Shown piece by piece: positions 46,699 to 57,780 of a DNA stretch of 64,000 nucleotides (positions are counted from its first letter, which is position 1; each line of letters begins with the position of its first letter). The notes under the pieces were generated by a model. The model saw nothing but the letters and a program-made list of their open reading frames with translations, had not been told where the DNA came from and made no database searches. Location: positions 434,001-498,000 of the forward strand of contig JAIXMQ010000020.1 in assembly GCA_025716855.1 (NCBI GenBank), given 5' to 3'. A program made the translations under genes and the position numbers. This stretch comes from Pilaira anomala (taxonomy: Eukaryota; Mucoromycota; Mucoromycetes; Mucorales; Mucoraceae).

Positions 46699-48476
46699 TT
46701 ATTCCTCTTCTTCTTCTTCAAGTGACTTGAATAAAGGTTTTCCATAATCAACTAAATATTTTGCTTGAGAATCACCAGCTTTTGCCAAATTAAAAATCAA
46801 TAATTTTGTATGATCTCTACACCAACGATGTAAACGTACACATTCTTCTAAAGCTTCTCTACTATGAGTCCAATCAGTATCTACACCAATTGTACCAGTT
46901 GTAACGGCAATAAATATACGCCAAGAAGCAATGACTTGTTTCAACATATCATAATTCTTGTCAATTAAAGCCATATGATACCAAGCGAAAATAGGTAATA
47001 ACATACAGACGCATAATAAACTAAATAAGCCATAACCTGTTAACTTCCAAAGTAAGCAAATGAGAGTACTATAAAAGGGTAATGCTAAAAAGAATGAAAA
47101 TATAAGTTTATCTTGAGCAACGGATTCAGTATAAGGTTCATAAGAATCAATTAAACGACCCAAAAGATAAAATGGTGAGTTGATGATGATGCCAGGTAAG
47201 AAGAAGGGTATCTGAATTAATAATCCAATCCAAGTGGATAATAATTTTAAGGTGGCTTTCGTTTGTGTAATCTCTTGATTTTCGTACATACTAATATCAC
47301 ATGCATTTAATCGAAGACTTTTCAATTTCTTGGAAAACATGAGTAACCGCTCTTTTAATTCAATACGTTCCTTTTGATATAATCCCTTCTTTCCTTCTGT
47401 TTGTTCTGGATGAAACAACCCCACAAAGCTACGTGTGTGTACGTTAGTATTTATCATTAGTTTTATACATGTATCTATCTATCTGTATTTTTACCTTTGA
47501 GATACGTGAACGTATTCTTCTAATCGAACACCTCTTGAGTCTCCGAATAAAACAAATCTCGCTTCTTTTGCTGCATTCGTCGTATCCCTACATAATATTC
47601 CATTCATTTAAATAAACTTCCTTTTTCTTTTCCCTTATCTACACATAATTTACCAATCAGGACTATTGATCGTACTACGTTCAACACCCTTTGCAATACG
47701 ATCTGTCAAATTTTTCACTATAGATTTTGGATCATTATGAAACGCTTCCAGATCATCTACTCTCTGAATAATTGGGTCTCCATATCTAAAAATATAATTT
47801 TTTTTTTGTGTGTGTTGTTAGTCATCATCATGATTATTTAAAAATAAATATAAACTTTACTCGACAACTGCTTCACTTCTCCATCTATTTTTTGTACTAT
47901 AGGTGATACCAACCGGTATAATCGAAATAGTTTTTGGTCCATCTTTTCTGTTAGCCAATTGAGTAAGATATTCGAAGCTAGCCCAAGATATACCGTCCTT
48001 AAAAGGTAAATGATTAGGCGCGGTATATGATGTACCTATTACATCGTGTTAAAACTTTCTTATTATTTTTTTGTGTAAAAAAAAATAAAAAATCTATTTA
48101 TACCTTCTGGAAATAAAGCAACTACAGCGCCCTGATCGAGAGATTGTATTGTGGATTCAAATAGTTTAGCATTACTATGCGTTTTGGTATCTACGGGTAA
48201 TACGCCTGCAGCTTTCAATATTTGTCCAACTACGGGTATACGAAAAAAACGAGCAAGCGCCCAAAAATGACAAGGTCTTGAATGAGGAAAAGTAGCAATC
48301 AATACAATGGGATCCAATACCATATTGGAGTGGTTGGCTGCAATAAGTAAAGGTCCTTCGGCAGGAACAGGTGTTCTACAAATAATCTTTATCTTTCGAA
48401 AATATACCCATAATGCTAACCTCGAAAGGTATTGTAGTGTGATATATGTTTTTCCTTCTCCTTGTTTTTCTGGCAT
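46699..48476 (-). CDS. PlsC-domain glycerolipid acyltransferase (GPAT/DHAPAT-like)
   Basis: Five exons on minus (48476-48104, 48035-47861, 47785-47654, 47587-47495, 47428-46699) give 500 aa. Acyltransferase motif I is ANHSNMVLDP and motif III is ALFPEGTS, split by the first intron; IPVGITY fits motif IV. The C-terminal half has at least three hydrophobic spans (IPFFLPGIIINSPFYLLG, SFFLALPFYSTLICLLW, FSLLCVCMLLPIFAWY) and ends in a run of Glu. Fungal Sct1/Gpt2-like enzymes use acyl-CoA to acylate glycerol-3-phosphate or DHAP at the ER, the first step of phospholipid and triacylglycerol synthesis. Substrate assignment is by family resemblance only. It converges on HEN1 with about 50 bp between stop codons. 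Confidence 0.85.
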
Positions 48477-48923
48477 AATATTAAAAGCAACAACAACAAC
48501 AACAACAACAACAACAAAAAGGCGTTTTTTTTAAGCTTTTTTTTTTTACCTTTTTATTTTTTTTTTAATAACCAGTGACTGTCCTCTTCTTTCAGCAGGA
48601 AATTTTATTTATCACTGGTGTACTTTGCAACAACCTTTGATTTTGAATCTGGATCGAACATTGTGTTGGATATCATCTTTGTTGTTCTTTCAAGAGTTAA
48701 ATGATGTTTTTTTTTAGCTATTCATATACATCTAGAATTGCTTTCAACATAAATAAACTTTGAGAGTATCACCTGAACCTGGATCTCCCAATGCTGGGAA
48801 ACACATTTTATTTTCCCAAATCACCCAGTCTTTTTTTAAAAAGGAAATGAACCCTTTTAAAGATACTATTGGATTACGGAAACGGAGCGTCTACACTATG
48901 TTACGTGTTTACTGACCTTAATT

Positions 48924-48958
<35 letters not shown>

Positions 48959-49043
48959 ATAAAGAAAAAGGATATACTTAACCAAAGTTTTTTTTTATAG
49001 CGGAAGAGTAATTAGCCAATCATCTTAAAATAAAGTACATATG
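48477..49043. other. Spacer between acyltransferase gene and Fanzor element
   Basis: About 570 bp. Contains an (ACA)n run near 48488-48516 just upstream of the acyltransferase ATG and a T run of about 31 bases near 48927-48958. No gene. Confidence 0.5.
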
Positions 49044-49045
49044 TA

Positions 49046-49898
49046 CAGGGTTTCCCACTATTTTTGGAAATTAATATGGAAAAACTTAAAAGTTAATAAA
49101 CCTAAGTTTGAAAGTTGATGGAATAAATTTTGAAGATTAATTAAATAAAGTTTGAAAAAGCTAGTTAGTAATTTGATTCTTACATAGACGTTTTAAAGCT
49201 CTACCTGTATCAAGGTTTTCTAAAGCGATAACTAAGGAGGATAATTATTGTTAAAGAACGAGTTTTTTTTTTCTCTCAGTTTGATTGGGTCATAGTTTTT
49301 TCTTTTGATTGAGTCTTTTTGACTTCTCAAGAATATCGCAGGTTTCTGGGATGTAGTCCTTAAGTTAATTACGATCTTCTTGAAATTTAATACAACAGCA
49401 AGATCCCTGTTCCATAGTCGATACTTTATATTCTCTTGATCCTTTTCAGTTAATGCCTGTTTCTCCAAACAGTTTTGATTTAAGCATCTAAAACACAAGT
49501 TATTTAAACCTTTCGTTGATATAAAATATGTAAGAAATAACTTAAAAGCCCATGGCATGTTGCTTTTGGATCAGTCGAACGTTGGTGTGACCTTGGATTA
49601 ATGCATTCTTTAAAAGTTGCTAGCTTGTTTTCACAAGAAGGACAGATACTAGAAGTTTTGAACTCATCCAAAAGATAAACTTTAAACCTTTCTTTTCGTA
49701 AGCTATTTCTTAATCCGTTTCCTTTAATGGGTTCGTGAAATCTTGTGCGGGAAGCAGACCAGTTTCCCAAAATTAAGATACAATCCTTTCCAAACTTTTT
49801 TCTGATGTTTTTTGATAAACGTTTGGTTGATTGAACTTCATTGATATGGGCATTGAGCTTCATCTTTCTAAAGGGGATTAAGTCTTTCTTTCTCTTAT
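49046..49898 (-). repeat. Left inverted arm containing an inverted Fanzor 3' fragment
   Basis: Read on minus, this arm encodes the same Fanzor segment as the right arm: DLIPFRKMKLNAHINEVQS through CPSCENK to the 108-aa segment at 49232-49558 that contains NRDLAVVLNF. The fragment has no gene start and no RuvC-I half, so it cannot be functional alone. Homology stops abruptly at CTTAT (49898). Subterminal motifs such as AAGTTTGAAAGTTGATGGA and AAATAAAGTTTGAAAAAG are repeated near the tip. Confidence 0.92.
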
Positions 49899-50106
49899 TT
49901 TTATAAAATAATTGAAAAAGTATGGTATTCAAAAATGAGATACGAGATGCACTGGTTAATTAGTGTAATTGCTTACGTAATAAAATGCAAACAAGTTTCT
50001 TTTACCAGTCCCAAAAACCGATAACCAGTTGGATAAATGTTGTCAAAATCCTTCTTTTTTTCTTCTTCTTCGTTCTTTCCTCTTTCTTAACAATTTCTCC
50101 CTTGAG

Positions 50107-52316
50107 TAAAAGTGGAGGGATTCGTTGAACAATATACCTCTGTAAGTATTTTTAACGGGCTTAAATGTATTATTTTGCTCACATTTATTTTCACAGGTGA
50201 ATACATTATCAATAGACACTGATGATGATGGTAAAAAGGTTATAACAGTAAAGTCTTCAATTACTGGAATAGGATGAAAACCTCAGTATCTTTCTATTTT
50301 GAAGAAACTCGTTCATGAAGTTCATATTATCGTTACCTACTATGTATTCGTTTACAAGATACATATTATCCAAGAGCTTAATCTTAATTTATAAGAGTAT
50401 GCAGTCCAAAGTTTTTACAAGGATGTGTTCCTATCACTTTTAGACAGTAAAACTGTGAATGTTAATAGACTATCGGGCAAAGTAAAGACATATAGAGAGT
50501 TGATAAACAAGTATAAAGCATCGTATTGTAGAGATTCATTATTCACGCCAATCAAACTAACCTCTGCTCAACAAATAGCCTCATATGAAGCTACAAAAAT
50601 ACAAACTGCTTGTACTAATGCAATCACTAAAGATTTTGGAAATAAGCTGAGAATGGTTGTCAATAAACTTATTGGACTGAAACACCGTATCTCACAATTG
50701 AATAACGATTTGAAAAAGCAAGGCTACTCAAAAGAGGAAACCAAAGCCAAAATTAAAAGTAACATTCTAGAACCTGCTACACAACTTGAACTGGCTATTT
50801 CATCAAGAGATATCAGCCGAATCCCAAAAGAATTCCAAGATCAAAAGGCTATTATCAACTATAGTAAGGACATATTTTCTGCTTAGCCTGAAACTTACAA
50901 GTTTAAAAAGATTCCACTTATTATGATGTTGCTGCAAATCCAGGAAAACACTTACTTGCTTATTTTAAACTAGCAGGGATATGCGAGGCTAACAAGTTCA
51001 AATTATTACAATGCTTTCCTGTTAGAAAGACTTTTATTCCGTCATATATGACTATTGATACTATGACATTAAACTATCATACATTAAAAAATTCCCAAAG
51101 GCGTAAATTGGATAAAGGGCATATCTGGGGAAAAGTCCTAAATTTATCTTCAAAACCTTTCAAAGATCAAGGCCTAGACAGCTCCATGAAGTTAAGAGGA
51201 ACTATAATGACAGATAGCATAGGTATTTTTGTAATAAAACAAAATTTCGACACGTATGTAATCCCAAGGCCAGTTTAGTGGAAGAAGAAGAACTTAAATA
51301 TATTGAACAAATCCCAAACGAAGAACTACGATCTACAGATGGAAAATGTGTATTCATTGATCCTGGTCGACGTGATCTAATTTATTGTATGCTCGAAGAT
51401 AGCACAGTCAATAACAAAAAAATTTACAGGTACACGAGAAATCAAAAAGCATAGGAAACAAAATAAACAAAATTTAAAAAGCTGCGGCAACAATTGAAAC
51501 CAAAAGACATTCAAGATTGCGAAAACAAACCCAGCAAGTGCTCGCCACTCACAGTAAAGAAGGAAGCATTTGTAGAATGCTTAAAGATTATAGCTGAAGT
51601 TACTTCTAAGATGCAAGAATACTATTCAAATGAAGATGTAGAGAAGGATAAGAGAAAGAAAGACTTAATCCCCTTTAGAAAGATGAAGCTCAATGCCCAT
51701 ATCAATGAAGTTCAATCAACCAAACGTTTATCAAAAAACATCAGAAAAAAGTTTGGAAAGGATTGTATCTTAATTTTGGGAAACTGGTCTGCTTCCCGCA
51801 CAAGATTTCACGAACCCATTAAAGGAAACGGATTAAGAAATAGCTTACGAAAAGAAAGGTTTAAAGTTTATCTTTTGGATGAGTTCAAAACTTCTAGTAT
51901 CTGTCCTTCTTGTGAAAACAAGCTAGCAACTTTTAAAGAATGCATTAATCCAAGGTCACACCAACGTTCGACTGATCCAAAAGCAACATGCCATGGGCTT
52001 TTAAGTTATTTCTTACATATTTTATATCAACGAAAGGTTTAAATAACTTGTGTTTTAGATGCTTAAATCAAAACTGTTTGGAGAAACAGGCATTAACTGA
52101 AAAGGATCAAGAGAATATAAAGTATCGACTATGGAACAGGGATCTTGCTGTTGTATTAAATTTCAAGAAGATCGTAATTAACTTAAGGACTACATCCCAG
52201 AAACCTGCGATATTCTTGAGAAGTCAAAAAGACTCAATCAAAAGAAAAAACTATGACCCAATCAAACTGAGAGAAAAAAAAAACTCGTTCTTTAACAATA
52301 ATTATCCTCCTTAGTT
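50107..52316 (+). pseudogene. Fanzor (eukaryotic TnpB-like RNA-guided nuclease) pseudogene
   Basis: A short first exon ends near 50141 with GTAAGT; after an intron (50142-50196) the frame continues VNTLSIDTDDDGKK... Three in-frame stops follow (TGA 50275, TAA 50392, TAG 50884), a frame change near 50900, another near 51260, and two more stops (51452, 51464). Recognisable parts: RuvC-I FIDPGRRDLIY with its Asp at 51359; ILGNWSASRTRF where RuvC-II lies, lacking an obvious Glu there; zinc finger CPSCENK with a second Cys pair CLNQNC; and RuvC-III WNRDLAVVLNF with Asp at 52141. A 53-bp insert between CHGLL and CLNQNC also breaks the frame. The fold is clearly Fanzor/TnpB-like; the gene is dead as it stands. 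Confidence 0.88.
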
Positions 52317-52500
52317 ATCGCTTTAGAAAACCTTGATACAGGTAGAGCTTTAAAACGTCTATGTAAGAATCAAATTACTAACTAGCTTTTTCAAACTTTA
52401 TTTAATTAATCTTCAAAATTTATTCCATCAACTTTCAAACTTAGGTTTATTAACTTTTAAGTTTTTCCATATTAATTTCCAAAAATAGTGGGAAACCCTG
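51648..52500 (+). repeat. Right inverted arm of the Fanzor element
   Basis: Reverse complement of 49046-49898 with equal length. It contains the 3' end of the Fanzor gene and about 180 bp of 3' non-coding DNA up to the TIR tip. In characterised Fanzor and TnpB systems the guide RNA lies at this end of the element, so a guide-RNA sequence, if any, would be duplicated in both arms; this is inference. Confidence 0.9.
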
Positions 52501-52502
52501 TA

Positions 52503-53338
52503 TACATGTTTATTAACATCACGTGATAATCTATGCAGTTGACTTATTTATTTTTACACATCACATTTTTTTTAATAATAAACTTATTAACATTTGATTT
52601 CTGTTATTCAAAATTCTATATTTTCAACTGAGTGTACCTTTTTTGCTGTGGTCTTTAGTTGTAACTAGCAACTAGCTGATAGTTTCGGTAGTATTTTGAC
52701 GAATAATGAAAATTTAGCTAGCGAGAATTTTATCTAGTAAATAAAAATAAATTGAAGAATTTCGACATATTACATAGATACAATTATATATATATATATA
52801 TGATCGTGCCAACTACTTTAGATGTGTTATAGTATGGAGTTGAAAAGAATAGCCTACAGATGTAAATACAATCCCTCTTTTTACGTAACCCATTTTGTTG
52901 TCAGTGCTGCCAATAAGAGTTTATTCATGCCCCTTTAGTCTCCTTTTTTTTTTAATCCTATTGAAGAGTGCCGGTTAAGAATAAAGAGCAAAATCAGGAG
53001 GAAGCCACTTGATAAAGCAGATAGTTACTCTGACATCTCATCTTCTTCCTGCAACCAGTCTAGTTGACTACTGTTTAGAATTACAAAGGTTGGAATAAGT
53101 GTGCTGAGGCAATCTGGAGTAGGTGCATTGACAATGAATTAAGCGTAGAGTAAATATTATTTATACATGTCACTTTATAGAATATTTTTATCATACATAA
53201 GCGTTTATCTTCATTCGTGCCGCCCCCCCCCCCAAAAAAAGAAAGTAATCCGTCTCAATTTCTATTTTCAAATTGTCCCAAGAGATAAAAAAAAAGAAGG
53301 TTTATTCGTAAAAAAAAAAAAGTAATAAACTCCTGTTT
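52503..53338. other. Spacer between Fanzor element and VAP gene
   Basis: About 835 bp, AT-rich, with a (TA)n run near 52787-52801 and a C run at 53222-53233 followed by A. No gene. Confidence 0.5.
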
Positions 53339-54271
53339 CTATCTTGTAAGATATGCCACAGCAATTGCCAATAATACAAATAAGATAACGATACCGACAG
53401 GTAATCTATTGGTCTTTGTTTGAATAGTTTGAATATGCGCTGATTGTGTTTTAGCGTTGCGTAAGTTTTCGTTCTCTTCTTTAACCTTTAACAACTCGTT
53501 TTCCATAGATTTTAATTTTCTGGCAAGTTCCTTAGCTTTTGCATCCTATATTTTTTTTTTTCTTTTAGTACACTTTTTTTTTTATTGTGATTTACTCTCT
53601 TTACCTCCAATTCTGTTACCTTAGTAACAGGAGCAGGGACCGGAGTTGCCTCAACTGCAGGTCTAGTAGCATCTTGTCCTGGTTGACCGTACACACAAAG
53701 AAGTTTACGTTCACTGATACTGGATTTCGCTTCCTTCTCGACATAATTCCACTATTATTCATATTGGTTAAGCCTTCCAGATAGATAAAAACCTGGTCAC
53801 AAAAAAAAAGAAAAAAAAAAAACTTACCAAATCAGTAATGTTCATTGATTCTAAAGCTCCTTCAACAAGAGTACTCCAGATGAGGAACTTGTCTTTACAC
53901 CTTGCGTCTAGGGCAGGTTCTTCTCTCAAAGCTTTGCGCATAACTAATAATAAAGAGAATCCCTTTCTTTTTTAGGAGGAGTGTTTTTTCGTAATCTTTC
54001 TCTAAAACTTACTTTCAATTTCGATAGCGGCATGAGGAGGAATAATATCATAGTTAGGTCGAACACAATATACACTTGGTGCGGTCGTCTTTACTTTATA
54101 AGCAAGTGGTTTAGAATGAGTGTTTTCAATTCTAATGTTTTGTTTGACAACACGTGTTAAAGGACCTAAGGAGATTGTCAACTATTTTATGAACATCTTT
54201 TTTTTTAAAAAAGAAAATAAAAACTTACGCTCAAAGGTAATAGAGTTTTCGAGATCTAGTTTAATAGACAT
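53339..54271 (-). CDS. SCS2: VAP/Scs2-like ER membrane contact-site protein
   Basis: Five exons on minus (54271-54229, 54165-54013, 53943-53828, 53751-53605, 53545-53339) give 221 aa. The N-terminal MSP domain begins KLDLENSITFERPLTR and continues KVKTTAPSVYCVRPNYDII, the segment that binds FFAT motifs; EEPALDARCKDKFLIWS matches the domain's end. A short linker, a coiled coil (ARKLKSMENELLKVKEENEK) and a C-terminal tail anchor (LPVGIVILFVLLAIAVAYL) complete the VAP layout. VAPs tether the ER to plasma membrane, Golgi and other organelles by recruiting lipid-transfer proteins. The domain order and tail anchor are seen directly. Confidence 0.92.
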
Positions 54272-55115
54272 GGTGATATATTGATAGAAAAAAAAAGAAG
54301 AAAAAAAAAAAGAAAAAAGGGGAAATTTTTGTTGCTCACTTTCTCTTTTTTTACCGAAACTTATTGGTCTGCTTTTTAAAAAATAATAAAGAGCTTTATA
54401 TGTAAATTTCGATGGCAAAAAGTATCTTGACATTGCAGAGTTTTGAACATTTTGCTTTTTCATGGAGGGAACCAATAGTTATTAAGTCATTGATTGACAT
54501 CAATTATATGGGGGTAAAGCCAAAGCATGGTTTTTTTATTAGTTAATACTTATAATCCTTTTTTCTCCCAGCTTATTCCGGATTAGTTATTTTATAACTA
54601 AAATCCCATGCCCGTAGTTTACGAATTGTCTTTATATTACTCAAATACGTTGGATCCTTCTTTCTCCCTCTTCTCTTTGAAAGTACTTTGGCCCCTTTCT
54701 AGTTTTAATAAAATAAAATATGTATGATGTACATCAATTCGTAATTGTTGCATATTTTATACTCAAAGTGACCAGTGAATAAATTTCGTTATTCACACCT
54801 ATTTTGGGTCGGTTGTTATTTTGACAGGATTGTTATTCATTTAATGAATAATACAAAAATAATATGGATAAAAAGGATTAGTAAAATGACCTACACACCT
54901 AAAGATTTTTGTTACAAAAAGGTAAGTTGGATATTTAAATGTTAATAAAACTTACGTGTAAGCGTCAATCAGTTTTCAATACTGAGACATGTGGGTTTTT
55001 TTTTATCTTCTGAATTTTGCTGGTATTTCGCTGTTGTTAATAATATTCCAGAAAATATGATACATGTTTCCTGAAGCGTTTACGTATTACAAGTACATAT
55101 GATGTAAGCAGAGTA
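54272..55115. other. Intergenic interval
   Basis: About 840 bp of AT-rich DNA, the promoter side of VAP. No convincing coding or repeat structure. Confidence 0.45.
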
Positions 55116-57780
55116 CTACACTAAACAAAGGAACACCATCAATCCGAACATTCTGCATCTGATTTCGAGAACAGTTCGAGCATGTCTATTTCCTTCTGTT
55201 ACAAACATATTAGCAATATCTGCATCAGCTCGTTGTCTACCAATATAATTTAAAAACCGGAGAGCAGTAAAACGATCATCGTAAAAGGGTAAGATAGTAC
55301 CGAGATTGTTAAAAACAGAGTGAACGTATAGGGCAAATGTTTCAATGTTGGCTGTCTTGTCTGTTAAGATATTTCTTTCGGCTTGACTAAAATTATTATC
55401 TGCATTTTTCATTGCTAAGATTTTTCTGTTTGTTTTCTTGAACCCTGCGCGTGTGTAATACTCGTCAGTTGAATATTTCCGTACTTGATGAGGATCTTCG
55501 CCATGCCCATCAGAAGCTGTAAAGAGGGTTTTTAGTCCAGGATCAACACCCCACAAATGGAATCTTTGGTTAATTTCTTCACCAGTAAAATCGTTTAAGT
55601 CAAGATCTGGAAGTGCTGTCTGTTGTTGTCTTGGACCAACCAAGATAAAATAAATACCATAACCATCTGTTCGCACCATGTTGGTGAACATTTCTTTACC
55701 ATTATTATGAAAAAAATGAGTACTTAACATACAAATTAACGAAGATGATACACGATGATTATAATACTTACTAATTTAAATCAATTCTTAAGAGACTAAA
55801 ATCAAATACTTCACTAATAATCTTGTCGCAGCCTCATGTTTCGTATTATCATCTGCATTTTCATCTAATATGCCCATATCTACTTCGGTTTTGTTTTGGA
55901 CCTTCAGATTAAAGATCTCAAATGGGCTATGTCGGTTTCAATATACTTTCGGGTAAAATTGTACATTGGAACAAGAGTGAAAAGTTTATACTTTCTAACT
56001 GATTCAGACATACTAGGTCTGAAACAGTTTTGGATATCGATATTGTCTCGGTTTTCATGGTGCAACCTTGGATTTCTTAATTGTTCCTGCGTTGTTGCGA
56101 TGAAATTAATTAGGAACGCCAGTTGATTATTTTCTAAGTTTAAAGCAGTTCCGAAAAGAGAGTGATCCTGAATGCACCGAAAAACCAAGAAAGACAGCCT
56201 ATTTTTTTTTTTTCTGCTGAAATTTTTAAATTGGCTGCTTGTTGATAAAAAACTTTTGATCCATGCGTATGTTATGTCAACTTGGACTTCGCCGAAGGTT
56301 CTGATGTTATCGTTATTGTATGCCTCGAAATATTGTTATATTCGATGCATATGTTGTAAAAAAAATCCAGGGTTAGCAGATACTGAGGTCAGAGTAATAT
56401 GTACGTTTGTAATTCTACAATCAGCGATAATAATGTTAGCTAGATTTAAATTGCCGGGTGTGTTTTCTACTGTTTCAGGCCATGCTAAACCAGTCCTTGA
56501 ATTAGTTGAATTGTTAAGGACGAAATGACAGAGTGAATTGCTATACGGCGCAGTTAAATTCTAAAAAACCATCAAGAAGAAAAGTTAGCAACTACATCTA
56601 TATTTACATTGTATCACATTATACTTACAAAAACTTCTTTCAATCTAATTTTTATATATTTCCTAAGAATTTTCGAGTAATTTTCAGAAACATGAAGAAT
56701 GAGGGTCTGAGCCGATATATTAGCGAGAGAGGCAAGTGCATTGGCGTGAACAGTATGACCAGGTTCCATTGTGACACTACTATCGAAACCTGGCGATCAT
56801 ATTCTTCAAAAACTTCGTTAATGTCTGCTCGAGGAAGACGCTGGTTGGTGTTTGTTATATTTTTTCCCGATACCTTTTGTATACAAGCGTAGAAAAAAGC
56901 TTGGTTAAATATTATGGGTTGCAAAGGTATGTTTGCTGACAAGCGACGCCGTATATAGTAAGAAGCGAACAATTGGGATTTGATTGCAACTACACGGTAA
57001 TCATCAACAAATTCAGATATTCTTCTTAAAAAGATATCTTTTTCTTCACTTGGAAAAATAATCGATGCTTCCAAACCAATTTTTCTTACAAATCTTCAAT
57101 ATACCGTTTCAACGTTCTCTTCAATATATTCACTAGTATTTTGTATGTGACCAGGATATATGATAGACCGATGTAAAGAGTGAGGCTGTTCAGCGTTATA
57201 GCAACCTTTGCTTATGAAATCAGGGCATGGTTGATAACAGCAGTATTCCGGGAATCATTTATTCGTTGAATTTTTTCATTTGCTAGTGTTAATCTATTTG
57301 CTTTTTTTTTGAGCCAGTATTAAAGTAGTGTTCTGTATACCGGTTCTAATTGCTGCTGTGATTGAACGGCTATGTTCTGTGGTAGCAGATGACACAGAAG
57401 TGGAACCAGAATCATTCTCTCTTTTTCTCTTTCTTTCAAGGATCTCATCTTTTTAATAGATGGTTTCAGTATATTGTATGTTTATATATTATGTTAAAGA
57501 AACTTACCTGCGCGTTGTGGAACACAGTTCTTATTCATTCGGCAAAAGAGACTTCTGGTGTTCTTATGGCCTGTCTGACCACAATTCTTGCAACGCTCTA
57601 ATGGCAGGTTAAATTATTAGAAAAACAAATTTCGAAAATAATGCAAGTAAAGCTTACCTTCTTCTGGTTGCTCCTCTGGTTACTCCTCTGTGTGTGTAGG
57701 GGCAGCAGTATCACCAGCTATTAAACGGTTGGCCTTCTCTATTTTTTTTATCCCGGATGTAGGCCAAGTTATTAAGTCTT
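55116..57780 (-). pseudogene. Decayed zinc-knuckle / RuvC-like nuclease gene (possible second Fanzor/TnpB-like element)
   Basis: Read on minus from about 57780: IEKANRLIAGDTAAPTHTEE, then an in-frame TAA, then zinc knuckle CKNCGQTGHKN...C. After frame breaks come a Cys-rich block (CCYQPCPDFISKGCYN), KIGLEASIIFPSEEKDIFL, YYIRRRLS and ADINEVFEEYDRQ (to 56652), a piece at 55904-56188 with NFIATTQEQLRNPRL, and the 3' part 55730-55116 with TNMVRTDGYGIYFILVGP, WGVDPGLKTLFTASDGHGE and KYSTDEYYTRAGFKKTN. The DPG motif after a TDG block is like RuvC-I of TnpB/Fanzor proteins, and RQRADADIANMFV fits the region before RuvC-II; later motifs are missing. A nuclease origin is probable, its exact family not certain. 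Confidence 0.6.

Larger units (their letters stand above)
49046..52500 (+). mobile_element. Fanzor-bearing TA-flanked transposon with 853-bp inverted arms
   Basis: The tips are CAGGGTTTCCCACTATTT on the left and its complement on the right, each next to TA (49044-49045, 52501-52502). The inverted arms are 49046-49898 and 51648-52500, both exactly 853 bp, and identical wherever I compared them. Each arm holds the 3' third of a Fanzor gene. The unique middle (49899-51647) holds the rest of one gene copy on plus. CAGGG-type ends with a TA duplication fit a Tc1/mariner-like host transposon, and fungal Fanzors are known passengers of several eukaryotic transposon classes. No DDE transposase is encoded, so movement would need help in trans. 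Confidence 0.9.

Noticed and set aside
49041..49052. Palindrome GTACATATGTAC-like sequence at the left edge of the Fanzor element as a longer target-site duplication
   Set aside because: The right flank (TATACATG) does not repeat it beyond TA, so only a TA duplication is supported.
49504..49932. Independent 142-aa minus-strand gene
   Set aside because: The same protein segment as the right arm of the Fanzor element; its first residues come from unrelated junction DNA.
51048..51278. Independent small gene inside the Fanzor element
   Set aside because: It is the middle part of the Fanzor coding sequence isolated by frameshifts, not a separate gene.
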